Assembly (NCBI RefSeq): GCF_946222985.1
Contig: NZ_CAMIFY010000039.1
Span: 1-27,730, forward strand
DNA from: an uncultured Corynebacterium sp.
GTDB lineage: Bacteria > Actinomycetota > Actinomycetes > Mycobacteriales > Mycobacteriaceae
Direction of reading: 5' to 3'
DNA: 27,730 nucleotides
Each line of letters opens with the position of its first letter. The first letter of the stretch is position 1. The position numbers were made by a program, and so were the translations under genes. The notes beneath the pieces are model-generated. The model was not told the DNA's origin and made no database searches. It saw only the letters and a list, made by a program, of their open reading frames with translations. Below are positions 17,676-24,970 of this stretch, in pieces.

Positions 17676-17864
17676 TGGAAGCCACGTCAACAACTTCCAC
17701 CTGCGGAAACTCGCGGCGATTCAGACGATGCGGATAAAAACGGAAGAAACGGGCACACGACGCAACACCGTTTATCGGCAGGGAGTGCCGATAATGACCA
17801 GCGAAAATCCCGCGGATGCGCTGGTCACTCACCCCGGCTGCGCGCCGTCGGAAAAAAGTCCGAC
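17676..17864 (+). other. Structured region upstream of mscL (four inverted repeats)
   Basis: Perfect inverted repeats occur in a row: TGGAAG/CTTCCA (17676-17699), TTATCGGCA/TGCCGATAA with loop GGGAG (17772-17794), TGACCAGCG/CGCTGGTCA (17795-17827) and GTCGGA/TCCGAC (17847-17864). The second and third abut with no gap, as in coaxially stacked RNA helices. The region is less GC-rich than its neighbours and fills most of the 457-bp space before mscL. I could not match it to a known riboswitch class. Confidence 0.5.
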
Positions 17865-17937
17865 CCAGTGGGGTGCAATTTTGGACATGACCGATTATGT
17901 TGGCTTTCGCCAGGTTCCGCTACGAAGGGAAAACAAC

Positions 17938-18411
17938 ATGCTTGCGGGCTTCAAAGAATTCATCATGCGCGGCAACGTCATCGACCTCGCGGTCGGTGTC
18001 GTCATCGGCGCTGCGTTCACGTCGATCGTGACCGCCTTCACCGACAACCTCATGCAGCCGCTGATCAACGCCATCGGCGGCACCGACGCCGCGGACGGCC
18101 TCGGCTTCCGCATCCTGTCGGACAACCCCTCCACCTTCATGGACTTCGGTTCCGTGATCTCCGCGGCGATCAACTTCCTGCTCGTCGCCGCCGTGGTCTA
18201 CTTCGTCATCGTCGCCCCGATGAACAAGTTCAACCAGATGCGCGAGGCCAAGCTGGAGACCCCGGCCGAGGAAGACGTCACCGAGGCCGATCTCCTCACC
18301 GAGATCCGCGACCTGCTGGCCAAGCAGTCCGGCACCCCGGACGCCCAGCTGAACAAGAACATCGACGGCAAGCTGGCCGACGGCACCGACGGCGGCGCGC
18401 ACCGCGCCTAG
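17938..18411 (+). CDS. mscL: Large-conductance mechanosensitive channel
   Basis: MscL is a homopentameric channel in the cytoplasmic membrane that opens under high tension and releases solutes during hypo-osmotic shock. The 157-residue product starts MLAGFKEFIMRGNVIDLAVG, an almost ideal MscL N-terminal helix and TM1. The periplasmic loop includes the segment around NPSTFMDFG, and TM2 is INFLLVAAVVYFVIV. A cytoplasmic C-terminal helix (EADLLTEIRDLLAKQ) follows. The ATG at 17938 has AAGGGA 7 nt upstream. An in-frame ATG at 17794 with its own AGGGAG would add 48 residues; conservation favours 17938. A possible -10 is TATGTT at 17896-17901. It complements the two BCCT importers of this window. 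Confidence 0.96.
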   Translation: MLAGFKEFIMRGNVIDLAVGVVIGAAFTSIVTAFTDNLMQPLINAIGGTDAADGLGFRILSDNPSTFMDFGSVISAAINFLLVAAVVYFVIVAPMNKFNQMREAKLETPAEEDVTEADLLTEIRDLLAKQSGTPDAQLNKNIDGKLADGTDGGAHRA

Positions 18412-18420
18412 TCGGCGACG

Positions 18421-18456
18421 ACGTCGCGGCGGCCCCTTCCGCGGAAGCCGCGACGT
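18421..18456 (+). terminator. Stem-loop after mscL
   Basis: ACGTCGCGGC (18421-18430) pairs perfectly with GCCGCGACGT (18447-18456) around a 16-nt loop that includes the small palindrome TTCCGCGGAA. It begins 9 bp past the mscL stop. No U-run follows, as is common for actinobacterial terminators. Confidence 0.6.
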
Positions 18457-18518
18457 TGATGCCGGTTGCTCTTCGGCTTCACGCTCTTCGGTCGTGACCG
18501 AGAGTCCGAACCAGAGGC

Positions 18519-18812
18519 TCAGCCCCAGTGCGGCGGCATCTCGTCGCGCCAGAACCCCTCATCGAATCCCCGGATGTCATCCGGAGATTCCGGTGGGGGG
18601 CTTTTGCTTTCGTCGGCCACCGGTCCACGCCGGCCCCCCGAGCCGGCCGCCGCCCCTCGCTGATTCGCGGAACCGCGCCCGGACGAACCGGACCTCCGGC
18701 GCGAAAACGACGCCGGATCCGCACCCGCACGGCGGCGGACGCGTCGGCGTCGTCGTGAAGCGGCCCGATCCCCCGGATCGGACCCGTCCCCCGTCCCCCC
18801 GGTGCCGGTCAC
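18519..18812 (-). CDS. Small hypothetical protein ending in PPHWG
   Basis: I do not recognise a named family. The frame encodes about 97 residues: a Gly/Thr and Arg-rich, low-complexity first two-thirds, then a more ordered C-terminus with SPDDIRGFDEGFWRDEMPPHWG-like composition (key residues: FW, RDE, PPHW). Short actinobacterial proteins ending in a PPHW motif are familiar to me, but I cannot name one with certainty. The GTG at 18812 overlaps the moaB2 stop as GTGA, the classic arrangement for coupled translation. A GTG at 18821 would add three residues. No other stop-free reading here has comparable codon use. It may be cotranscribed with htrA-moaB2. The arginine-rich part could reflect only GC-rich codon bias. 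Confidence 0.6.
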   Translation of the reverse strand: MTGTGGTGDGSDPGDRAASRRRRRVRRRAGADPASFSRRRSGSSGRGSANQRGAAAGSGGRRGPVADESKSPPPESPDDIRGFDEGFWRDEMPPHWG

Positions 18813-19390
18813 ACCCGCCACCGTCCGAGATCCTCGATGACGTGGCTGACCAGCGGGCCGAGCGTGGCCATGCCGTCGCGCACCGCCGAGCGGGTGTCCG
18901 CGAGATTGACCACGACCGTCGAACCGGACACGCCGGCCAGCCCGCGGGACAGCCCCGCCTCAGTCGACCCCGCCGCGAGACCCGACGCGCGCAGCGCCTG
19001 CTCGATGCCGCCCAAACGACGATCAAGGACCTTGCGGGTCGCCTCCGGAACCAGGTCGCGCGGGCTGACGCCCACGCCACCGACGGTGACCACCAGATCG
19101 GCGCCGCCGACGACGGCGGTCTCCAACGCCTTGCGCACCTCGCGCTTCTCCGACGGCGACGTCACCACCGCGTCGACGCGGTACCCGTCCTCCTCGAGGA
19201 GCTCGACCATCAGATCACCGGTGCGGTCGTCCTCGTTGGCGCGGTCGCCGACCAGCACCACCAGCGCGCGTCGAGTCTGGGCGGCCTCGCGGATCTCGCG
19301 CTCCAACGCCTCGAGCTTGCCTTCATCGGGCTCCAGGTCAGGAGCCATCCCGCCGACGTCGTAACGCTCGGCGTTCTCCACTTCACCCAT
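18809..19390 (-). CDS. moaB2: MoaB/Mog-family molybdopterin-binding domain protein
   Basis: Homologue of the MoaB/MogA fold that binds molybdopterin; mycobacterial MoaB2 occupies the same place after pepD. The 193-residue product has the core RRALVVLVGDRANEDDRTGDL, then VVTSPSEKREVRKAL and VVTVGGVGVSPRDLVPEAT. The usual glycine motif GGTG is GGVG here, which may weaken cofactor binding. The late segment STVVVNLADTRSAV replaces the normal GxPG substrate loop. ATG at 19390 is preceded by AGAAGGAA 8 nt upstream. A further ATG at 19423 would add 11 residues without a clear ribosome site. Its role in cofactor synthesis is uncertain, and a stress-related function with HtrA is possible. Confidence 0.85.
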   Translation of the reverse strand: MGEVENAERYDVGGMAPDLEPDEGKLEALEREIREAAQTRRALVVLVGDRANEDDRTGDLMVELLEEDGYRVDAVVTSPSEKREVRKALETAVVGGADLVVTVGGVGVSPRDLVPEATRKVLDRRLGGIEQALRASGLAAGSTEAGLSRGLAGVSGSTVVVNLADTRSAVRDGMATLGPLVSHVIEDLGRWRV

Positions 19391-19467
19391 GTCGCATTCC
19401 TTCTCGCGTTCCAATGCCCTCATGGGGGCCCGTCGTAGAAAGGCCGATGCCGGTGCCCGGCAACGAC

Positions 19468-19485
19468 CCCGGGATCACTCCCGGG
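19468..19485 (-). terminator. CCCGGG hairpin spanning the htrA stop codon
   Basis: CCCGGG (19468-19473) and CCCGGG (19480-19485) flank a 6-nt loop that contains the htrA stop. With 84 bp before moaB2, it may partly uncouple the two genes. No U-run is present. Confidence 0.35.
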
Positions 19486-21052
19486 CCGCCTCCAAGGTGA
19501 CGTCGAGGGTGCGGGACTCCCCGCCCTCTTCATCGGTCACGGTCAGTGTGACAGTATCCCCGACCTCACGCGACCGGATCGCGGCGATCAGGGCGACACC
19601 GGAATCGACCCTGCGTTCATCAACCTTCACGATGACGTCACCCGGCCGCAAGCCCGCGCGTTCCGCCGCACCCCCGGGAGTCACGTCTCCGACCAGCGCA
19701 CCGGGGACCGGCGCACGGGTGTTGATCGCCGCGTTGATCGCGGGCATCTCCACCGAACCGTCGTCGATGAGATCGTCGGCGATGCGCCGGGCCTGGTTGA
19801 CCGGGATGGCGAACCCGAGACCGATGCTGCCGGCCTGCTGGCCGGCGCCGCCGTTGGACGCGATGACGCTGGGCACGCCGATGAGGTTGCCCTCCATGTC
19901 GACGAGCGCACCGCCGGAATTGCCCGGGTTGATCGCCGCGTCGGTCTGGATGGCGTCGATGACGGAGCTCTCGCCGCCCTCGCCGGACACGCCGACCGGG
20001 CGATTGATGGCCGAGACGATGCCCGAGGTGACGGTCGACGTCAGCCCGAGCGGCGAACCCACGGCCACCACCTCCTGGCCGACGGCGACCTTCGACGAAT
20101 CGCCCAGCGAAATGGGGCGAAGGTCGTTGACGCCCTCGATCTGGATCACGGCGATGTCGCTGGGGCCGTGGCCCGCGACGTACCGGGCGGGATGCGTCGT
20201 GCCGTCGTTGAGCAGCACCGTCATCCGAGTGCCGGGCTGCTCGGCGCCCGCGGCGACGTGCTGGTTGGTCAGGACCAGGCCGTCGGACGACAGGATGGAA
20301 CCGGAGCCGGAGCCCGCGCCCTGCGGCGAGGTCACCTGGATGGACACCACGCTGTCGAGCGCGGCCTGCGCCGCCGCCTCGGTGGAACCGGCCGGAGCCG
20401 GATCGCTGCGCTCGGCGCCGGGTTCCTCGAGCGCGTTGGTGACGTCGGACGAACCCTCCGCCTCCGTCGACGATCCGCTGTTGTTGGTGACGATCGCGCC
20501 CGTGGCGCCGCCCACGGCCGCCGAGCCCAGCATCAGGGCGGCGATGCCCAACGCACCGAGGCCCTTGCCCGACTTGGAGCCGCCGCCGGAACCGTCGGAA
20601 CCGTTGGACCCGGTGTAACCGTCACCGTCCGCGCCGTCGGCGTTGACGCCGTCAGCGCCGTAACCGTTGCCGAAACCATTTCCGGCACCGTTGCCGAAAC
20701 CGTTGCCGGCGTGGGCCCCCGCCGCGGCGTGGCCCTGGTACTGGCCGGTGCCGGCCGCGGGATACGAACCGGTGGAACCACCGGGTGCCTGGTGAGCACC
20801 GGAACCCGGCATCGGCTGACCGGGCACCGGGCGCCCCGGCTGCGTGGGCTGGTCGTCCTGCGCGGGACGTCCGCTCACCCATCCCCCTTCGGGCTGCCGC
20901 GGTACGGCTCCGTCACCGCCCGGACGCCCCCAACCCGAATCGCCGTGCCCTTCCCAGTTGGCCGATCCCGATGCGGAGGGGCGAGTGCCGTTGCGCTCGG
21001 GGCCGGATCGATCGTCGGCCCCCCAATTCCACGAGGGATCGTTGTTAGTCAT
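19475..21052 (-). CDS. htrA: HtrA/PepD-family periplasmic serine protease
   Basis: Membrane-anchored HtrA-like protease and chaperone that degrades misfolded proteins outside the membrane; in mycobacteria it is PepD, controlled by MprAB. Of 525 residues, about 160 form a Gly/Asn/Pro-rich cytoplasmic region. A membrane helix follows (164-188), then a trypsin-like domain with His265 (LTNQHV), Asp299 (SDIAVI) and Ser379 (NPGNSGGA). One C-terminal PDZ domain (about 435-520) completes it. ATG at 21052 (MTNNDPSW) is preferred. ATG 21064 would add four residues. No clean Shine-Dalgarno sequence is seen at the proper distance from 21052, while GGGGG lies close to 21064. The gene follows mprB with a 95-bp gap containing a candidate MprA repeat. 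The Gly/Asn part includes an imperfect DNA repeat near 20662-20710. Confidence 0.94.
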   Translation of the reverse strand: MTNNDPSWNWGADDRSGPERNGTRPSASGSANWEGHGDSGWGRPGGDGAVPRQPEGGWVSGRPAQDDQPTQPGRPVPGQPMPGSGAHQAPGGSTGSYPAAGTGQYQGHAAAGAHAGNGFGNGAGNGFGNGYGADGVNADGADGDGYTGSNGSDGSGGGSKSGKGLGALGIAALMLGSAAVGGATGAIVTNNSGSSTEAEGSSDVTNALEEPGAERSDPAPAGSTEAAAQAALDSVVSIQVTSPQGAGSGSGSILSSDGLVLTNQHVAAGAEQPGTRMTVLLNDGTTHPARYVAGHGPSDIAVIQIEGVNDLRPISLGDSSKVAVGQEVVAVGSPLGLTSTVTSGIVSAINRPVGVSGEGGESSVIDAIQTDAAINPGNSGGALVDMEGNLIGVPSVIASNGGAGQQAGSIGLGFAIPVNQARRIADDLIDDGSVEMPAINAAINTRAPVPGALVGDVTPGGAAERAGLRPGDVIVKVDERRVDSGVALIAAIRSREVGDTVTLTVTDEEGGESRTLDVTLEAARE

Positions 21053-21073
21053 GGAGATAACCATGCACCCCCG

Positions 21074-21092
21074 ATCTGACAGGACACTGAGA
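21074..21092 (-). promoter_or_regulatory. Candidate MprA-type direct repeat upstream of htrA
   Basis: On the minus strand TCTCAGTG and TGTCAGAT are two 8-bp half-sites separated by TCC. MprA of M. tuberculosis binds two loosely conserved 8-bp direct repeats, including one before pepD. The site is 22 bp upstream of the htrA start. Confidence 0.4.
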
Positions 21093-21147
21093 GGGCTCTG
21101 CGTGGCGACCATGAACTTGGGAGAATTCGTCGCGATGAAGCGGAATC

Positions 21148-22878
21148 TCAGCCCTGGACCGGAACCTCGGACCGGGTCGCCGTGCCGGGCAGCCGGACCC
21201 TCATCAACGCGCCGCCGTCGTCGGATTCCTCGACGGAGATGGTGCCGCCGTGGCGGGCGATGACCTGTTTGACGATCGCCAGCCCCAACCCGGATCCCGG
21301 CATCGACCGCGACTGGATCGAGCGGTAGAAGCGCTCGAACACCTTCGCCCGGTCCTCCTCGGGGATGCCGGGGCCGGAGTCGGCGATGGTCAGCTCCACC
21401 AGGTCCGAACCGACGGGGCGCAGCGCGATGCGCACCGTGCCACCGTCGGGCGACCATTTCGCGGCGTTGTCCATCAGGTTCAGCACCGCCCGGCCCAGTG
21501 CGGCGGGGTCGCCGAACAGGAACCAGTCGTTGAGCTTGAGGATGAACGTCACGTCGGGCCGCCGGCGCTCGACGCGCTCCAGCGACGTCTCGACGACGTC
21601 GACCACGTCGACTTCCTCGATGACCTGCTGCGGCCCGTCCTCGCGGGCGAGATCGACGAGGTCGCCGACCAGCGTCGACAGCTCCTCGATCTGGGCGATG
21701 ACGTCGGCCTCCAGCTCCTCGCGGTCCTGAGCCGAGATCTTCGCGCCGGAGCGCGAGGCCATCATCAGCAGCTCGACGTTGGTGCGCAGCGACGTCAACG
21801 GCGTCTTCAGCTCGTGGCCGGCATCCGCGACGAGCTCCGTCTGCTTGACGCGCGACGCCTGCAGGGCGGCGAGCATCTCGTTGAAGCTTCGGGTGAACCG
21901 CGCCAGCTCGTCCTGGCCGTGGACGGGGATCGGGCGCAGCTCGTCGGTTTCGGCGATCCGGTCGGCGGCCCGGCGCAGACGCCCGACCTGCCGCAGCCCC
22001 GCCGTCGCCACCGTGATGCCGGCGGCCGCCGCGAAGAACACGCCGATGGCCGAGATCACGAACATCACGCCGCCGAGGGAGCGCAGCACCGAGTTCGTCG
22101 ACTCGAGGCTGTGCGCCAGCACCAGCGTCGCCCCCGACGGATCGTGGATGGCGTAGATGCGCTTGTTGCTGAACTCGTCGGTGCGCAGCGACTCGGCCCT
22201 GTTGCCGCTGATCACCGCCCATTCCGGCCCGCCGAGGTTGATCGTGCCGCCGCGGCCGGTCACGCTGCCGCGCGCGAAGAACTGGGCGTCGAGGTCCGGG
22301 TTGAGGATCCGCAGCGAATCGGCGGTGACGATCGGTTCGATGGCGAACTCCGACGCGTACGGCGAGTTCAGCAGCTGCGTGGCCTGCGACTTCAGATTGT
22401 CGTCGACCTCGCGGTACAGCGTCGCCTGGACGGTCACGAACGCCGCCAGCGTCATCAAGCCGACGGACGCCGCGACGATCAACGCCGTCAGCAGCGTCAG
22501 GCGCCACCGCAGCGACAAACGGTTGCCGAGCCCCGAATTGAAGACGCGGTCGAAGTCCTCCGGGTCGGTCGCCCCGGAATTGCCCGGCACGGATTTGCTT
22601 GACGACGAGCCCTTCTTGCGCGCCCGCCACATCCGCTTCGCCGCCGACGAGGCCGCCGTGGCCCTGCCGGATTTCGCGGACCCGCCGGCGTCCCCCTTCG
22701 CGCCGGAATTACCCGCATCACCGGAAGCGGCGGCGTCCATGGCGTCGGCGCCGGCGCCGGTGCCGTCGTCAAGCGCATCGTCGTGAAGCTCACCGTCGTC
22801 GCGCGAGCCCCCGTTGCGCGTCCCCCGGTCGAAAGAATCGTCGCCGCCCGACGACGAGCGACGGCGGCGCAGAATCAC
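21148..22878 (-). CDS. mprB: Sensor histidine kinase MprB
   Basis: Membrane sensor kinase of the MprAB system (CgtS2 in C. glutamicum) that responds to envelope stress and phosphorylates MprA. The 576-residue protein has TM1 (about 127-150), an extracytoplasmic sensor region (151-268) and TM2 (269-292). HAMP follows (293-345). The HisKA site AGHELKTPLTSLR has His355 as the phosphorylated residue. The ATPase domain shows DNAAKWSPDGG (470-480), DSGPGIP (500-506) and GSGLGLAIVKQV. GTG at 22878 overlaps the mprA stop (GTGA), so translation is coupled. An N-terminal extension of about 115 residues rich in Gly, Asp, Ser and Ala precedes TM1, more than is usual for MprB. A basic WRARKK patch (84-89) sits in it. 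Confidence 0.94.
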   Translation of the reverse strand: MILRRRRSSSGGDDSFDRGTRNGGSRDDGELHDDALDDGTGAGADAMDAAASGDAGNSGAKGDAGGSAKSGRATAASSAAKRMWRARKKGSSSSKSVPGNSGATDPEDFDRVFNSGLGNRLSLRWRLTLLTALIVAASVGLMTLAAFVTVQATLYREVDDNLKSQATQLLNSPYASEFAIEPIVTADSLRILNPDLDAQFFARGSVTGRGGTINLGGPEWAVISGNRAESLRTDEFSNKRIYAIHDPSGATLVLAHSLESTNSVLRSLGGVMFVISAIGVFFAAAAGITVATAGLRQVGRLRRAADRIAETDELRPIPVHGQDELARFTRSFNEMLAALQASRVKQTELVADAGHELKTPLTSLRTNVELLMMASRSGAKISAQDREELEADVIAQIEELSTLVGDLVDLAREDGPQQVIEEVDVVDVVETSLERVERRRPDVTFILKLNDWFLFGDPAALGRAVLNLMDNAAKWSPDGGTVRIALRPVGSDLVELTIADSGPGIPEEDRAKVFERFYRSIQSRSMPGSGLGLAIVKQVIARHGGTISVEESDDGGALMRVRLPGTATRSEVPVQG

Positions 22879-23567
22879 GGCGCGGTCTCCCGCAGGACGT
22901 AACCGACGCCGCGGACGGTGTGGATGAGACGCGACTCGCCCTCGGCCTCGGTCTTGCGGCGCAGGTACCCGATGTACACCTCCAGCGCGTTGCCGGAGGT
23001 CGGGAAGTCGTAGCCCCACACGTCCTCGAGGATCGACGTGCGCGACAGCACGCGGCGCGGATTGTTCATGAGCAGCTCCAGCAGAGCGAACTCCGTGCGC
23101 GTCAGGCTGATCGCGCGGTCGCCGCGGAAGACCTCGCGGGTGTCCGGGTCGAGGCTGAGGTCCTCGAACTTCAGGGTCACCGGGTCCTGCGACGTCGTCG
23201 GCTCCAGCGCGGCGCGGCGCAGCAGCGAGCGCACGCGGGCGAGCAGCTCCTCCAGAGCGAAGGGCTTGGGCAGGTAGTCGTCGGCACCCGCGTCGAGTCC
23301 CGACACCCGCTCCGACACCGAATCCCGGGCCGTGAGCATGAGCACCGGCAGATCATCGCCCTCGCTGCGCAGGCGACGGCACACGTCGAGGCCGTCGAGC
23401 TTGGGCATCATGACGTCGAGGATCACCAGCTCGGGCCGGTCCGACGTGATCTTTGCCAGCGCCTGCTCGCCGTCCTCCGCCAGATCCACCGTGTACCCGT
23501 TGAACGTCAGCGACCGCCGGAGAGATTCACGCACGGCCTGATCGTCGTCAACCACCAAAATCTTCAT
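22875..23567 (-). CDS. mprA: Response regulator MprA
   Basis: OmpR/PhoB-type transcription factor (CgtR2 in C. glutamicum) that is phosphorylated by MprB and controls stress genes such as pepD. The 230-residue protein has the receiver start MKILVVDDDQ with acidic residues 7-9. The phosphorylated Asp51 (VILDVMMP), Thr79 (MLTA) and Lys101 (LPKPF) complete the site. A winged-helix DNA-binding domain ends with IGYLRRKTEAEGE and RGVGYVLRE. ATG at 23567 gives the standard start. No Shine-Dalgarno sequence is seen; CACAAT at 23574-23579, 6 nt upstream, is a weak candidate leaderless -10. It follows the rpmF terminator and leads the mprA-mprB-htrA group. Confidence 0.96.
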   Translation of the reverse strand: MKILVVDDDQAVRESLRRSLTFNGYTVDLAEDGEQALAKITSDRPELVILDVMMPKLDGLDVCRRLRSEGDDLPVLMLTARDSVSERVSGLDAGADDYLPKPFALEELLARVRSLLRRAALEPTTSQDPVTLKFEDLSLDPDTREVFRGDRAISLTRTEFALLELLMNNPRRVLSRTSILEDVWGYDFPTSGNALEVYIGYLRRKTEAEGESRLIHTVRGVGYVLRETAP

Positions 23568-23613
23568 GCCGCCATTGTGCCGTCAAAGACCATGGCGGTG
23601 CCAAGTGCGCCCG

Positions 23614-23652
23614 AAAAACCGAAGACCCGCTTCCCATCACGGGAAGCGGGTC
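23614..23652 (-). terminator. Rho-independent terminator of the rpmE2-rpmF operon
   Basis: On the minus strand GACCCGCTTCCC pairs perfectly with GGGAAGCGGGTC around a 5-nt loop (GTGAT). A U-run (A-run at 23614-23618) comes shortly after. It separates ribosomal genes from mprA. Confidence 0.9.
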
Positions 23653-23673
23653 TCGGGAGAAGCCTGCGGTCGA

Positions 23674-23847
23674 CTAGAACTGCTTGACGTCGATCAGGCC
23701 GAGCTGGGCGGCCTTGACCAGGCGGCGGGGCACCATGTGCACCTGGCCGTCGATCTTGACCTCCTGGAGGGCGACGTTGTCGGCCTTCCACTGGGAACGG
23801 CGGGCGTGGGTGTTCGCCCGCGACATGCGGCGCTTGGGAACTGCCAT
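23674..23847 (-). CDS. rpmF: Ribosomal protein L32 (cysteine-free)
   Basis: L32 of the 50S subunit, 57 residues, beginning MAVPKRRMSRANTHARRSQW and ending LGLIDVKQF. Zinc-binding L32 has paired CxxC motifs in its second half; here no cysteine occurs, so it is a zinc-independent type. The ATG at 23847 has GGAGGG 9 nt upstream. It follows rpmE2 by 18 bp in one operon, ended by the strong terminator downstream. Confidence 0.96.
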   Translation of the reverse strand: MAVPKRRMSRANTHARRSQWKADNVALQEVKIDGQVHMVPRRLVKAAQLGLIDVKQF

Positions 23848-23865
23848 TTGGGTTTACCCTCCTTC

Positions 23866-24135
23866 TTAGTTCTTCTTGGGGCGACGCGGGATGCGGTTGC
23901 CGTAACGACGCTGGAACTTCTCGACGCGGCCGGCGGTGTCCATGACACGCTGGGCGCCGGTCCAGAACGGGTGCGACTCGGAGGTCACGTCGACGACGAT
24001 GAGCGGGTACTCGTTGCCGTCCTCCCACTGAACGGTGCGGCCGGAAGTGGCGGTGGAGCGGGTCAGGAACTGAGTGCCCGTACCCGCATCCTGGAAGACC
24101 ACCGGGTGGTAGTCGGGGTGGATGTCCTTCTTCAT
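23866..24135 (-). CDS. rpmE2: Ribosomal protein L31 type B
   Basis: L31 of the 50S subunit, 89 residues. It starts MKKDIHPDYHPVVFQDAGTG and has the type-B insertion around VDVTSESHPFWTG, ending with a basic tail. No cysteine is present, so this is the zinc-free type B form. GAGGG before the ATG (24135) is the ribosome site. Zur often represses this paralogue in other bacteria, but I see no AT-rich Zur palindrome upstream. A hairpin-bearing leader may regulate it instead. Confidence 0.96.
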   Translation of the reverse strand: MKKDIHPDYHPVVFQDAGTGTQFLTRSTATSGRTVQWEDGNEYPLIVVDVTSESHPFWTGAQRVMDTAGRVEKFQRRYGNRIPRRPKKN

Positions 24136-24305
24136 GCTTCGATTCCCTCAGGATTGGACTACGGGTCGCTTCCGGCCGACTGCCGCGGCCGTTCCCCTCC
24201 ACCGGTACGGTGAGTGCGGAACGCGCGGGGCCGGATCGTGCCCGAGTTGGGTTCGTTTGCGTGCAACATCGCCACTGAACCGGCGATGAACCTCTAGCAC
24301 CCTAC
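24136..24305 (-). ncRNA. Probable rpmE2 5' leader (L31 leader candidate)
   Basis: About 160 nt precede rpmE2 after a possible -10 TAGGGT (24300-24305, minus strand). Within it, CATCGCC/GGCGATG (24267-24288) forms a 7-bp stem with an 8-nt loop. Autoregulatory L31 leaders are described for Corynebacteriaceae; membership here has not been tested against a covariance model. Confidence 0.4.
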
Positions 24306-24500
24306 ACCCTGGGGGCCGGATCGAAAAACCGCCCGTTCCCCCTCCCCATGCAGGCCCAGGCACCGTGGGCGACCGTGAGGGCGACCGCGCACCCTACGAC
24401 GAGAGCGACGGCGAGAGCGGCGTCCCGTGCGACGCCGCCGGCCGAGCGCCCCGGAATGCCCGCGCTCCCAGGCGATTAGGAATCGGGCGGGGGCCGCATG

Positions 24501-24733
24501 TAGGGTAAATCCTCGCTGTTGTCTGTTTATTCGTTTGACGCCCAGTGCCCTGGCACGACGGCGCCCCGGATCAGAAATGCACTCCCCTCCGAGCACCTGA
24601 GCAGTGTTCACGCACGTACCGCGACCGTGACCCGCACGGCGACGCACCACGAGCAGGAGGGGAAGCCGCGATTCTGGACCGGTGTGGCGCGTTGGAGCCG
24701 GCTGATGGGCGGCCAGGAAGCAAAGGAAATCCC
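24501..24733 (+). promoter_or_regulatory. Promoter and long leader of the rpmB operon
   Basis: TAGGGT at 24501-24506 is a plausible -10 for the rpmB-rpmG-rpsN-rpsR operon, giving a leader of about 220 nt. A hairpin around 24539-24563 pairs CGCC/GGCG and GTGC/GCAC. Short open frames here look like chance. From 24306 to 24500 I see no gene, and the two -10 elements face apart across that stretch. Confidence 0.45.
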
Positions 24734-24970
24734 ATGTCGGCGATTTGCCAGGTCACGGGACGGAAGCCGAGCTTCGGCAAGTCCGTCTCCCACTCGCACC
24801 GGCGCACCTCACGCCGTTGGAACCCCAACGTGCAGCGCAAGAAGTTCTACCTCGCGTCCGAGGGACGCACCATCACCTTGACGGTGTCCCCCAAGGGCCT
24901 CAAGACCATCGACAAGCACGGGATCGAGGCCGTCGTGGCCCAGATCCGCGCGCGTGGGGAGAAGATCTAA
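24734..24970 (+). CDS. rpmB: Ribosomal protein L28
   Basis: L28 of the 50S subunit, 78 residues, with SAICQVTGRKPSFGKSVSHSH at the start and RRWNPNVQ in the middle. The zinc-binding form has CxxC here; this copy reads CQVT, so the second cysteine is missing and it should be zinc-free. ATG at 24734 follows AAAGGAAAT. The rpmG ATG begins directly after its stop codon. It is the first gene of the operon. Confidence 0.96.
   Translation: MSAICQVTGRKPSFGKSVSHSHRRTSRRWNPNVQRKKFYLASEGRTITLTVSPKGLKTIDKHGIEAVVAQIRARGEKI

Noticed and set aside
17596..17832. 78-codon minus-strand frame in the gap before mscL
   Set aside because: No ribosome site and no recognisable feature; the inverted repeats explain the region better.
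17644..17937. Full 98-residue upstream extension of mscL from 17644
   Set aside because: No ribosome site at that start, and MscL conservation begins at 17938. Only the shorter 17794 start with SD was kept as a hypothesis.
17481..17937. Known riboswitch (such as the c-di-AMP ydaO class) before mscL
   Set aside because: The conserved core words of that class are not present; left as an unassigned structured region.
24136..24733. Zur operator between the ribosomal operons
   Set aside because: I searched by eye for an AT-rich TGATAAT-like palindrome and found none.
24519..24733. Short plus-strand frames in the rpmB leader
   Set aside because: Mixed composition, no ribosome site, and overlap with a likely untranslated leader.
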